From NCBI GenBank assembly GCA_900319695.1, contig ONPN01000012.1:44783-108782 (forward strand): 64,000 nucleotides of DNA, written 5' to 3'. The notes under the pieces were generated by a model. That model did no database searches and was not told the origin of the DNA. It saw nothing but the letters and a program-made list of their open reading frames with translations. How positions within the stretch are numbered: the stretch's first letter is position 1; every line of letters starts with the position of its first letter. This document shows positions 16,516 through 24,176 of the stretch, piece after piece. The DNA comes from an uncultured Eubacteriales bacterium (GTDB taxonomy: Bacteria > Bacillota > Clostridia > Oscillospirales > Oscillospiraceae). Both the position numbers and the translations under genes were made by a program.

Positions 16516-17014
16516 GAGCATCGACCCCTGTGGATTTTTTTATACTGTTTTTCGTTAAAACAGCTCGTTTTAACGAAAAGGCATCGCGCAAGGCGCGCTG
16601 CCAGTTTTGTGCCCTCGGGCACAAAACACGTCTCATAGGTTTCTTGTGCTGATGCACATGCTTTTTCGGCAGGGCGGTGCGCAGAGCCTCATGCTCGCGC
16701 CGGAGCTCGCGGCAGAGAGCGGCGGGGCTCCACAGCCTGTTCTGCACTGTGACTATGGCCTTGAGTGCCACCGGGACGCCCTCGGCGCGCAGGGCTTCGA
16801 GCAGGGGAGAGGACAGGGTCTCCATGACCAGCATCTCATCGTCGAAATCCGCGCCCTCCGCCGGGGCACATTTGACCCCGTCGAGCAAGGAGCCGAGCGG
16901 CCTATGAAAATCCTCCCGCGGCACGGCGAGCGTGTCCAGCCCCAGGCGGCAGGCGATCGCGCGGATCTTCGCAAGCTTTTCACCCTCAAGATTAAACAGC
17001 AGCAGCTTCGGCAT
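16376..17014 (-). CDS. DUF3783 family protein with a read-through C-terminus
   Basis: Residues 1-115 (MPKLLLFNLEGEKLAKIRAI to ELRREHEALRTAL) fit DUF3783, small soluble clostridial proteins of unknown function usually about 120 residues long. From about residue 127 (16636 leftward) the sequence is composed of the translated palindromes, the vanZ terminator and the antisense of vanZ, so it is not conserved protein. The original stop codon has probably been lost or moved by the repeat, extending the frame to 16376. GGAGG precedes the ATG at 17014. The functional part is 16636-17014. Confidence 0.65.
   Translation of the reverse strand: MPKLLLFNLEGEKLAKIRAIACRLGLDTLAVPREDFHRPLGSLLDGVKCAPAEGADFDDEMLVMETLSSPLLEALRAEGVPVALKAIVTVQNRLWSPAALCRELRREHEALRTALPKKHVHQHKKPMRRVLCPRAQNWQRALRDAFSLKRAVLTKNSIKKSTGVDALIDPCGHVFLSFDANNSGLPVCTGRCRSGPPRSPAAHPRAGVPDWE
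16500..16541 (+). terminator. Terminator of rplU-rpmA-obgE-vanZ
   Basis: A perfect 15-base-pair stem (16500-16514 with 16519-16533), loop AGAG, then ATTTTTTT. The GGGGTCGATG stem resembles the REP-like unit at 13849. Confidence 0.9.
16543..16627. repeat. Two palindromes, one shared with the 38443 repeat
   Basis: TTTTCGTTAAAAC (16549-16561) pairs with GTTTTAACGAAAA (16567-16579). GTTTTGTGCC (16604-16613) pairs with GGCACAAAAC (16618-16627) around CTCG. The stretch from TACTG at 16543 matches the complement of 38478-38498 almost base for base, which marks a dispersed repeat. Confidence 0.7.
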
Positions 17015-17066
17015 GACATCCTCCGTTGTGTTTGATTTTTGTTCAGAGTAGTATAAAACAAGCCGC

Positions 17067-17095
17067 TTGTCAAGCGCCTCAATTTGGGATATACT
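17067..17095 (+). promoter_or_regulatory. SigA promoter of the second MATE gene
   Basis: TTGTCA (17067-17072), a 17-base spacer, TATACT (17090-17095). On the other strand, TTGACA (17073-17068) probably serves the DUF3783 gene, so the two promoters overlap back to back. Confidence 0.7.
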
Positions 17096-17127
17096 GACGC
17101 GGTATTGCTGAGAGGGGAGGACTGTCC

Positions 17128-18507
17128 GTGCAAAAATACATAGGGAACCGGGCCTTTTATCGCAGGCTCTTTGCCGTCCTGATCCCCATTCTGGTTCAGA
17201 ACGTTATCACCAACTTTGTAAACCTCCTGGATAACGTCATGGTGGGCCAGGTGGGGACGGAGCCCATGTCCGGCGTCGCCATCGTCGGACAGCTTCTTTT
17301 CGTCTTCAACCTCTGCGTCTTCGGTGGTCTTGCCGGGGCAGGCATCCTCACCGCCCAGTTTTACGGCAGCGGCGACGTGAGAGGCCAGGCCGACACCTTC
17401 CGTGCCAAGCTCTATATCGCGTTCACCGCGGCGCTGGGCTTTATCGCGGTCTTCCTGCTTGGCGGCGAGACGCTGATCCGCCAGTTTATCCACGAGGGCG
17501 GCGAGGCCCTTGACATGGCGGCCACGCTTCAGCACGCGAAGGACTATCTCGCCATCATGCTCTTTCAGATCCCGCCCTTCGCCCTGCAGATGGCCTATGC
17601 CAGCACCCTGCGCGAGACGGGGGAGACCCTGCTGCCTATGAAAGCCGGGATCGCGGCGGTGATCGTCAATCTGATCCTGAACTATATCCTGATCTTCGGC
17701 AAGCTCGGCGCGCCGGCGCTCGGTGTGGAGGGCGCGGCCATCGCTACGGTGATCGCCCGCTATATCGAGTGCGGCATCGTCGTCATCTGGACCCACCGCC
17801 ACCCGGTGGAAAACGCTTTCCTGGCCGACGCCTTCACCACCTGGCGCATCCCGTCCGGGCTGCTGCGGCGCATTGCGCTGATGGGCCTGCCGCTGCTCGT
17901 CAACGAGCTTATGTGGTCCAGCGGCGTGGCGACGCTGAACCAGTGCTACTCCATGCGCGGACTGGAGGTGGTCTCGGCGGTGAACATCTCCTCCACGGTC
18001 TCAAATCTCTTTTTCTGCGCCTTCCTGTCCATGGGCAACGCCATCGCCATCATGGTCGGCCAGCTCCTTGGCGCGGGCGAGCTGGAGCGCGCCGTGGATG
18101 AGGACCGCAAGCTCATCGCCTTCTCAGTCACGCTCTGCGCGGCGGTGGGCGTCGTGATGCTTCTGATCGCGCCGCTGGTGCCGAAGCTGTACAACACCAC
18201 CGACGGCGTCCGGCACATCGCCGCGCAGCTCATCATGGTGGTGGCGCTCAGCATGCCGTTTCACGCCTTCACCAATTCCTGCTATTTTACGCTCCGCGCC
18301 GGGGGCCAGGCCATCATCACCTTCCTCTTCGACAGCGCCTATCAGTGGGCCCTCGTGGTGCCGACAGCCTTCGTGCTCTCCCGCTATACCGCTCTCCCCA
18401 TCCTGCCCATGTACATCGCCGTGCAGGTCGTGGAGTTCAGTAAGTGCGGTCTTGGGTACTACCTCGTAAAAAAACAGAAATGGGTCCGGGATCTGGTGTC
18501 CCGATAA
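17128..18507 (+). CDS. MATE family efflux transporter (second, divergent copy)
   Basis: 459 residues and 12 predicted membrane segments. The start LIPILVQNVITNFVNLLDNVMVGQVG is a MATE helix 1 of the group common in Firmicutes. GVEGAAIATVIARYIEC closes the first half, and the second half begins RRIALMGLPLLVNELMW. It starts with GTG at 17128 after GGGGAGG. It differs clearly from the MATE at 1591, so this is not a recent duplication. It is monocistronic and converges on a D,D-carboxypeptidase gene with a shared terminator. Confidence 0.92.
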   Translation: MQKYIGNRAFYRRLFAVLIPILVQNVITNFVNLLDNVMVGQVGTEPMSGVAIVGQLLFVFNLCVFGGLAGAGILTAQFYGSGDVRGQADTFRAKLYIAFTAALGFIAVFLLGGETLIRQFIHEGGEALDMAATLQHAKDYLAIMLFQIPPFALQMAYASTLRETGETLLPMKAGIAAVIVNLILNYILIFGKLGAPALGVEGAAIATVIARYIECGIVVIWTHRHPVENAFLADAFTTWRIPSGLLRRIALMGLPLLVNELMWSSGVATLNQCYSMRGLEVVSAVNISSTVSNLFFCAFLSMGNAIAIMVGQLLGAGELERAVDEDRKLIAFSVTLCAAVGVVMLLIAPLVPKLYNTTDGVRHIAAQLIMVVALSMPFHAFTNSCYFTLRAGGQAIITFLFDSAYQWALVVPTAFVLSRYTALPILPMYIAVQVVEFSKCGLGYYLVKKQKWVRDLVSR

Positions 18508-18553
18508 TATATTGATGTGCCAATTCATTCTTGAATTGGCGGAGCAATAAAAC

Positions 18554-18592
18554 ACCGCAGAGGCCGGTATTCCGTTCGGCCCCTGCGGTTTT
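18554..18592. terminator. Bidirectional terminator between MATE and D,D-carboxypeptidase
   Basis: ACCGCAG...CTGCGGT stem (18554-18560 with 18583-18589) with an imperfect GGCC core. T run on the plus strand and AAAA (T run on minus) on the other side. A second small hairpin, GCCAATTCA/TGAATTGGC, precedes it near 18520. Confidence 0.75.
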
Positions 18593-18597
18593 GCATG

Positions 18598-19725
18598 TTA
18601 TACCCCCACCAGACTCAGTGCGAGCTTGGCAAAAATCCCGCCGAAGCCTATCCGCGGCACATCCTCGGCAGCGCAGACCGGGACCTCCGCAACCGGCTCT
18701 CCGCCCACGGTAACGCGCAGCGTGCCGAGGGGCTGGCCCTTTTTGAGCGGGGCCGGGACCGAGGAGGGGAGGGAGAGGCTGTAGTCCGGCTCCCCGCCCT
18801 TGGGGGCGAGACGGTAAGCGGGGCCGTCCAGACAGAGCGGGACGGTTCTCTTCCTGCCGAGCTCCACAGGCAGCACGGGAAGGGGCCTGCCGTCCGAGAG
18901 CGGGATCAGGCGGTAATTGGCAAAGCCGTAGCTCAAAAGGGTCTCGGCGTCTTTGTTGCGCGACTCGGGCGTCTCCCCATGCATGACGACAGCGATGTAC
19001 TCCACGCCGTTTCTCTCCGCCGTGGCGGACAGACAGTAGCGCGCGGTGGAGGTATAGCCGGTTTTGAGCCCCGTGCAGCCGGGGTACCAGTAGACCAGTT
19101 TGTTGGTATTGGAGAGCTCAAATTCCCCGTCCCGTATGCTGTCCATCCAGATGGTGGTGTATGCCTTGATGGACTCGTGCCGGATGAGTTCACGCGACAT
19201 GATCGCCACGTCGCGGGCCGTGGTGTAGTGCTGCCCGTCGTCAAACAGGCCGCTGCAGTTGGAAAAGTGCGTGTGCGCAAGGCCCAGGGCTTTCGCTCGC
19301 TCGTTCATCTTTTTTACGAAGGCTTCCTCGCTGCCGCACATGTACTCCGCCATGGCCACCGCGCAGTCGTTGGCCGAGACCACCGCGATGCACTTGAGCA
19401 TGTCGCGCACGCTCATGCGCTCGCCCGCCTCGAGATAGACGCAGCTTCCGCCGAAGGAGGCGGCGCGCTCGCTGGCCACCACCACGTCGTCGGGCGTAAA
19501 GGCTCCGTTCTCCATGGCCTCGACAATGAGCAGCATGGTCATGATTTTGGTGACGCTTGCGGGAAAGCCCGGTTCGTCCGCGTTTTTCTCAAACAGGACC
19601 TCACCGGTCTCCTTCTCCATCAGGATCGCCGAGGGGGCCGCGACGCTCAGCGCAGGCCCCTCGGCCCGTGCGGCGGGGGCGGCAAGCAGGAACAGAACAA
19701 GAATCAGACTGACGATACGCTTCAT
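18598..19725 (-). CDS. D-alanyl-D-alanine carboxypeptidase (PBP5/DacF type)
   Basis: 375 residues. A signal peptide covers residues 1-21. The serine-enzyme motifs are intact: ASVTK with Ser57 and Lys60, VSAND (SxN, 117-119) and LKTGYT (221-223). A C-terminal beta domain (about 260-345) and a hydrophobic amphipathic tail ending KLALSLVGV anchor it on the outer face of the membrane. It trims the terminal D-Ala from peptidoglycan pentapeptides. ATG 19725 is chosen because GGAGGG lies 6 bases upstream; the ATG at 19737 has none. Confidence 0.93.
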   Translation of the reverse strand: MKRIVSLILVLFLLAAPAARAEGPALSVAAPSAILMEKETGEVLFEKNADEPGFPASVTKIMTMLLIVEAMENGAFTPDDVVVASERAASFGGSCVYLEAGERMSVRDMLKCIAVVSANDCAVAMAEYMCGSEEAFVKKMNERAKALGLAHTHFSNCSGLFDDGQHYTTARDVAIMSRELIRHESIKAYTTIWMDSIRDGEFELSNTNKLVYWYPGCTGLKTGYTSTARYCLSATAERNGVEYIAVVMHGETPESRNKDAETLLSYGFANYRLIPLSDGRPLPVLPVELGRKRTVPLCLDGPAYRLAPKGGEPDYSLSLPSSVPAPLKKGQPLGTLRVTVGGEPVAEVPVCAAEDVPRIGFGGIFAKLALSLVGV

Positions 19726-20092
19726 GGCTCCCTCCATAGCAGAAAGAATCGGGTCTGTCAGGAACCTATGAATGACAAAACGGTATTATGCAGCGGTTTA
19801 CTAAATTATGTATAAATCGACTATTTTCGACCGGACATTTATGAAGAGAGAATGAACGGGATTGAGGCGCCATGCGAGTTTTGAACACTTTCAACAGGGT
19901 TTTCAACAAGCAAACAATGCAAAAATATTACGAATAAACGTCATTTTGTTTACATAATGAAATGACAGAACAAGGTCAGGAAAAAGACTGAACGGAAAAA
20001 AACGGCGTTCGGCGCTTGACGCGGGGAGACGCGGCGGGTACAATACAGATATCCGCAGATCGGGGAGGGAAGCCCCGGGAGAGGAGTGGAGA
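19726..20092. other. 367-base spacer between divergent genes
   Basis: No gene seen. It is AT-rich on the left. It holds two direct TTTCAACA copies near 19888 and 19901 and a GTTTACATAAT motif near 19949 that also occurs at 9545. The right end carries the promoter of the AI-2E family gene. I see no clear promoter for the leftward carboxypeptidase gene. Confidence 0.5.
20016..20044 (+). promoter_or_regulatory. SigA promoter of the first AI-2E family gene
   Basis: TTGACG (20016-20021), a 17-base spacer, TACAAT (20039-20044), 48 bases before the ATG. Confidence 0.8.
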
Positions 20093-21361
20093 ATGAGACG
20101 GTATTTTCACTGGGATAAAAAATATTTGTACTGGGGGATTACAGCGTTCTGCGTGATCGCCTGTGCCATTCTGTTCTTTATGGCGCTCAACTATATCGGC
20201 CTGGTCAGCGACGCGCTGGGCACCCTGATCAAGATCCTCAGTCCTTTTATCTGGGGCCTTGTGATCGCCTATCTGCTCAACCCCCTGGTCGCGCTCCTGC
20301 AGCGGAGGGCGCTCGGCCCCGTCTGCGCCAGGATATTTGCGAAAAGGGCCTCAAAAGGGAGCGGGCTTGCAAGAGGACTGTCCGTTGTCCTGGCGGAAAT
20401 TTTCATGCTCGCCCTCATCACCGGCCTGTTTTTCCTCATTATCCCGCAGATGTACAGCAGCATTGAGACCATTGTCATCAACTCTCCGACCTACATTGAA
20501 TCGCTGACAACCTGGGCTACCCAGCTCCTGACGGACTATCCCGAGATCCGCAACTATGTCACCCAGACCATCGGCGACGTGAACACCGACATCGTGACCT
20601 GGCTTCAGTCGACGGTGCTGCCCACGCTGGGGAGCGTGCTGTCGAACGTGGGCACCGGCGTGCGCTATGTTGTGGTGGGGGTATACAATCTTGTCATCGG
20701 CATCATTGTCTCTATCTACATCCTGGGCAATATCGAGGGCTTCAGCGCCAGCGCCAAGCGCCTGCTCTACAGCGTGATGAGTGTGGAGGCTGCCAAGCGC
20801 TTTCTCGACGCCCTGCGCTTTACCGACCGCACCTTCATCGGCTTTCTCACCGGCAAGCTCCTGGATTCAGCCATCATCGGGTTGATCTGCTACATTACCT
20901 GCGCTCTGCTGGATATGCCCTACGCCCTGCTGGTGAGCGTCATCATCGGCGTGACCAACATCATCCCCTTCTTCGGCCCGCTTCTCGGCGCTATTCCGAG
21001 CGGCATCATCATCCTGATGGTTGATCCCCTCAAGTGCCTGATCTTTGTCATCTTCGTTGTCCTGCTTCAGCAGCTCGACGGCAACTTCATCGGCCCCAAG
21101 ATCCTGGGCAGCACCGTCGGCATCAACGGCTTCTGGGTCATGTTCTCCATCATCCTCGGGGCGGGGCTGTTCAGTTTCTGGGGGATGCTCCTGGGCGTGC
21201 CGGTCTTCGTCGTGATCTACACCTTCATCAAGGAGGGCGTGGACAAGCGTCTCAGGCGCAGCGAGCTTCCGGTTTCGCCGGAGGACTATATCGACCTTGA
21301 GTATATCGACCCCATCACCCTCCAGCCGGTCCGAAGCGAAAGGGAAGACGGGGCGGATTAG
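20093..21361 (+). CDS. AI-2E family transporter
   Basis: 422 residues with about eight membrane segments and the long extracytoplasmic amphipathic region (about 120-190) typical of PF01594. Diagnostic runs are LSPFIWGLVIAYLLNP near the N-terminus, GKLLDSAIIGLICYI, VTNIIPFFGPLLGAIPS and QQLDGNFIGPKILGSTVG. Members include permeases and Na+/H+ antiporters; few are proven AI-2 exporters. The C-terminal tail after residue 385 is acidic and cytoplasmic. A second copy lies at 42406 (383 residues). Confidence 0.92.
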   Translation: MRRYFHWDKKYLYWGITAFCVIACAILFFMALNYIGLVSDALGTLIKILSPFIWGLVIAYLLNPLVALLQRRALGPVCARIFAKRASKGSGLARGLSVVLAEIFMLALITGLFFLIIPQMYSSIETIVINSPTYIESLTTWATQLLTDYPEIRNYVTQTIGDVNTDIVTWLQSTVLPTLGSVLSNVGTGVRYVVVGVYNLVIGIIVSIYILGNIEGFSASAKRLLYSVMSVEAAKRFLDALRFTDRTFIGFLTGKLLDSAIIGLICYITCALLDMPYALLVSVIIGVTNIIPFFGPLLGAIPSGIIILMVDPLKCLIFVIFVVLLQQLDGNFIGPKILGSTVGINGFWVMFSIILGAGLFSFWGMLLGVPVFVVIYTFIKEGVDKRLRRSELPVSPEDYIDLEYIDPITLQPVRSEREDGAD

Positions 21362-21368
21362 AACATGC

Positions 21369-21405
21369 AAAACGTGCGGTTTTTTGCCGCACGTTTTGTT
21401 TTTTT
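21369..21405. terminator. Bidirectional terminator
   Basis: AAAACGTGCGG (21369-21379) pairs with CCGCACGTTTT (21387-21397), followed by GTTTTTTT. It serves the convergent AI-2E and malic enzyme genes. Confidence 0.85.
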
Positions 21406-22585
21406 AAATTCTTGCCACGCCGCTTTTTCTCGCCGCCTCGGCCGCCGCCTTCGCTACCGCGTCTTTTACGCGGGGGTCGAAGGCCTTGGGGAGAATACAG
21501 TCGGCGGAGAGCTCGTCTTTTCCGACCAGCCCCGCGATAGCCTCCGCCGCGGCGAGCTTCATCTCGTCGTTGATGTCGCTTGCGCGCACGTCCAGGGCTC
21601 CGCGGAAAATGCCGGGGAAGCAGAGCACGTTGTTGACCTGGTTGGGATAGTCGGAGCGGCCCGTGGACACCACCGCCGCGCCGCCCGCCTTCGCGTCCGC
21701 CGGAAAAATCTCGGGCGTGGGATTGGCGCAGGCGAAGACGACGGCGTCCCGGTTCATGGTCTTCACCATCTCCGTCGTCAGCGCGCCGGGGGCCGATACG
21801 CCGATGAACACGTCCGCGCCCCGCAGCACCTCGGCAAGGCTGCCCCGACGCTGAGCCGGGTTCGTGATCTCAGCAAGCTCCGCCTTGGCGGGGTTCATAT
21901 GCTCCGGCCGCCCCTTCCAGATCGCGCCGCCCCGGTCGCAGAGCGTGAGGTCGACGGCCCCCGCCGTGACCAGGAGCTTGGCGATCGCGGTGGCCGCCGC
22001 GCCCGCGCCGTTGATGACGATGCGCACCTCCGAAAGCGTCTTGCCCACGACCTTGAGGGCGTTTGTCAGCCCCGCCAGGGTGATGACGGCGGTGCCGTGC
22101 TGATCGTCGTGAAAGATCGGGATGTCGCAGCACTCCTTGAGCTGGCGCTCGATTTCAAAGCAGCGGGGCGCGGCGATGTCCTCCAGGTTGACCCCGCCGA
22201 AGCTGCCCGCGAGCAGACGCACGGTGTTCACGATCTCGTCCACATCGTGGCTGCGGATGCACAGCGGCACCGCGTCCACACCGCCGAAGGCTTTGAACAG
22301 GACGCACTTGCCCTCCATGACGGGCATGCCCGCCTCGGGGCCGATGTCGCCGAGGCCGAGCACGGCTGTGCCGTCGGTCACGACGGCAACGGTGTTCCAG
22401 CGCCGCGTCAGCTCGTAGCTCTTCGCGGGGTCCTTCTGAATCTCCAGACAGGGCGCGGCGACGCCGGGGGTATAGGCGAGACTCAGCGCCTCGGCAGAGT
22501 CCACGGCCGCGCGGGAGGCGACCTCGATCTTGCCGCGCCACTCGTAATGCTTTTGAAGGGATGCTTTCGCGTAATCCATGTTCAT
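21404..22585 (-). CDS. NAD(P)-dependent malic enzyme (short form)
   Basis: 393 residues, the length of bacterial short-form malic enzymes. YTPGVAAPCLEI, the malate-binding block DGTAVLGLGDIGPEAGMPVMEGK, the metal site FHDDQHGTA, and the Rossmann loop VINGAGAAATAIAKLL occur in order. It decarboxylates malate to pyruvate while reducing NAD(P)+. It starts 6 bases after the fumarase stop, so fumarase and malic enzyme form an operon taking fumarate to pyruvate. An alternative start is the ATG two codons in. Confidence 0.95.
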   Translation of the reverse strand: MNMDYAKASLQKHYEWRGKIEVASRAAVDSAEALSLAYTPGVAAPCLEIQKDPAKSYELTRRWNTVAVVTDGTAVLGLGDIGPEAGMPVMEGKCVLFKAFGGVDAVPLCIRSHDVDEIVNTVRLLAGSFGGVNLEDIAAPRCFEIERQLKECCDIPIFHDDQHGTAVITLAGLTNALKVVGKTLSEVRIVINGAGAAATAIAKLLVTAGAVDLTLCDRGGAIWKGRPEHMNPAKAELAEITNPAQRRGSLAEVLRGADVFIGVSAPGALTTEMVKTMNRDAVVFACANPTPEIFPADAKAGGAAVVSTGRSDYPNQVNNVLCFPGIFRGALDVRASDINDEMKLAAAEAIAGLVGKDELSADCILPKAFDPRVKDAVAKAAAEAARKSGVARI

Positions 22586-22591
22586 TCTCCT

Positions 22592-23968
22592 TTATACCAT
22601 CTGTTCGGGATGAAAGACCTCGTCGAAGCGCTCGGGTGTCAGAAAGCCCAGGCGGACGCAGGCCTCTCTTAGACTGATGTTTTCCTCAAAGGCGAGCTTT
22701 GCGGTTTTCGCCGCATTTTCGTAGCCGATATACGGGTTCAGGGCTGTGACCAGCATGAGGGAGTTGTGCAGGTTCCGCCGCATTTTCTCCCGGTCTGCGC
22801 GTATGCCGACGGCGCAGCGCTCCGTGAAGGCAGTGATAGACTCCGACAGCAGGCGGGCCGACTGCAGGAAATTGTAGGCCAGCACGGGCAGAAAGACGTT
22901 CAGCTCAAAATTCCCCTGCGAAGCGGCGAAGCCCACAGCGGCGTCGTTGCCCATGACCTGAACCGCCACCATCGTGACCTGCTCGCACTGGGTAGGGTTT
23001 ACCTTTCCGGGCATGATGGAGCTGCCCGGCTCGTTAGCGGGGATGCTGATCTCCCCGAGGCCGCAGCGGGGGCCGGAGGCGAGCCAGCGCACATCGTTTG
23101 CGAGCTTCATCATGTCCGCCGCGAGAGCCTTGAGCGCCCCATGGGCAAAGACCAGCTCGTCGCGTGACGTGAGAGCGTGAAACTTGTTTTCGGCGCTGAC
23201 GAAGGGCTTTCCCGTGAGCGCGGCGAGCTCTTGGGCGGCCCTCTCCGCAAAGCCCGCGGGGGCGTTCAATCCCGTGCCGACCGCCGTGCCGCCGAGGGCC
23301 AGCTCGTACAGGGGGCCGAGCGCCAGGCGGATGAGCTCGCAGTCGCGCTCCAGAGAGGCGCGCCAGCCGCTGATCTCCTGGGAGAAGGCGATGGGCACCG
23401 CGTCCTGCAGGTGGGTGCGCCCGCTCTTGACCACGCCCGCGTTCTCAGACTCCAGACGGCGCAGCACCGCGATCAGGGCTGTGACCGCCGGCAGGACGCG
23501 CTCCTCAAGGCTCAGCGCCGCCGCGATGTGCAGGGCGGAGGGAAAGGTGTCGTTTGAGGACTGGGACATGTTCACGTCGTCGTTCGGGTGGCAGAGCTTT
23601 TTCCCGGCGAGCTCATTGGCGCGGTTGGCGATGACCTCGTTTGCGTTCATGTTGGACTGGGTGCCGGAGCCTGTCTGCCAGACCACCAGGGGAAACTCGG
23701 CGTCGAGCGTCCCGTCCGCGGTCTCCCGGGCGGCTTTCTCGATGACGCTGAGCTTTTCCGCCGTCATTATCTCCGGTCTCAGGGCATGATTGGCCCGCGC
23801 GGCGGCCAGCTTGAGCAGGCCGAAGGCGCGGGTAATCTCACGCGGCATGGTCTCGATCCCGACGCCGATGGGGAAGTTTTGGCGGCTGCGCTCGGTCTGC
23901 GCGCCCCAACAGCGGTCGGCGGGGACCCTGACTTCGCCCATGGAGTCGTGTTCAATGCGGTATTCCAT
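22592..23968 (-). CDS. fumC: Class II fumarate hydratase
   Basis: 458 residues, the usual length. The fumarase superfamily signature GSSIMPGKVNP is intact, with QTGSGTQSNMNANEV and SGRTHLQDAVP forming other parts of the active site and NDDVNMSQSSNDTFPS in between. Unlike class I enzymes it needs no iron-sulfur cluster, so it is oxygen-stable. It interconverts fumarate and malate. AAGGAGA precedes the ATG. It is first in an operon with malic enzyme; a possible minus-strand promoter (TTGGAC...TAGAAT) lies near 24010-24040 with a long spacer. Confidence 0.96.
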   Translation of the reverse strand: MEYRIEHDSMGEVRVPADRCWGAQTERSRQNFPIGVGIETMPREITRAFGLLKLAAARANHALRPEIMTAEKLSVIEKAARETADGTLDAEFPLVVWQTGSGTQSNMNANEVIANRANELAGKKLCHPNDDVNMSQSSNDTFPSALHIAAALSLEERVLPAVTALIAVLRRLESENAGVVKSGRTHLQDAVPIAFSQEISGWRASLERDCELIRLALGPLYELALGGTAVGTGLNAPAGFAERAAQELAALTGKPFVSAENKFHALTSRDELVFAHGALKALAADMMKLANDVRWLASGPRCGLGEISIPANEPGSSIMPGKVNPTQCEQVTMVAVQVMGNDAAVGFAASQGNFELNVFLPVLAYNFLQSARLLSESITAFTERCAVGIRADREKMRRNLHNSLMLVTALNPYIGYENAAKTAKLAFEENISLREACVRLGFLTPERFDEVFHPEQMV

Positions 23969-24074
23969 AGCGTTCTCCTTTTACGTTTTGGCCCATTCTA
24001 ACACGGCGGGGCGGCGTTTGTCCAACCCTGTTGTCCGCTTTTTGCGAAAAGTGTCAGTGTACAAAGAAAAGCAC

Positions 24075-24103
24075 TTGAACTGTCATGCGTTTTTCATTAT
24101 GAT
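24075..24103 (+). promoter_or_regulatory. SigA promoter of the GGDEF-EAL gene
   Basis: TTGAAC (24075-24080), a 17-base spacer, TATGAT (24098-24103), 73 bases before the ATG. Confidence 0.75.
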
Positions 24104-24176
24104 AACATCATATCGTTTTTTCTTGAATCATATCGACCGCGCGTACTACGATTCCTGCTGCAAGAGTGAGGCTGCC

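Noticed and set aside
19885-19910. Replication origin signature from the two TTTCAACA words
   Set aside because: Not DnaA boxes, only two copies, and no dnaA or dnaN nearby.
20093-21361. Quorum-sensing AI-2 exporter
   Set aside because: The AI-2E family is mostly uncharacterised or Na+/H+ antiporter-like; nothing in context links either copy to AI-2.
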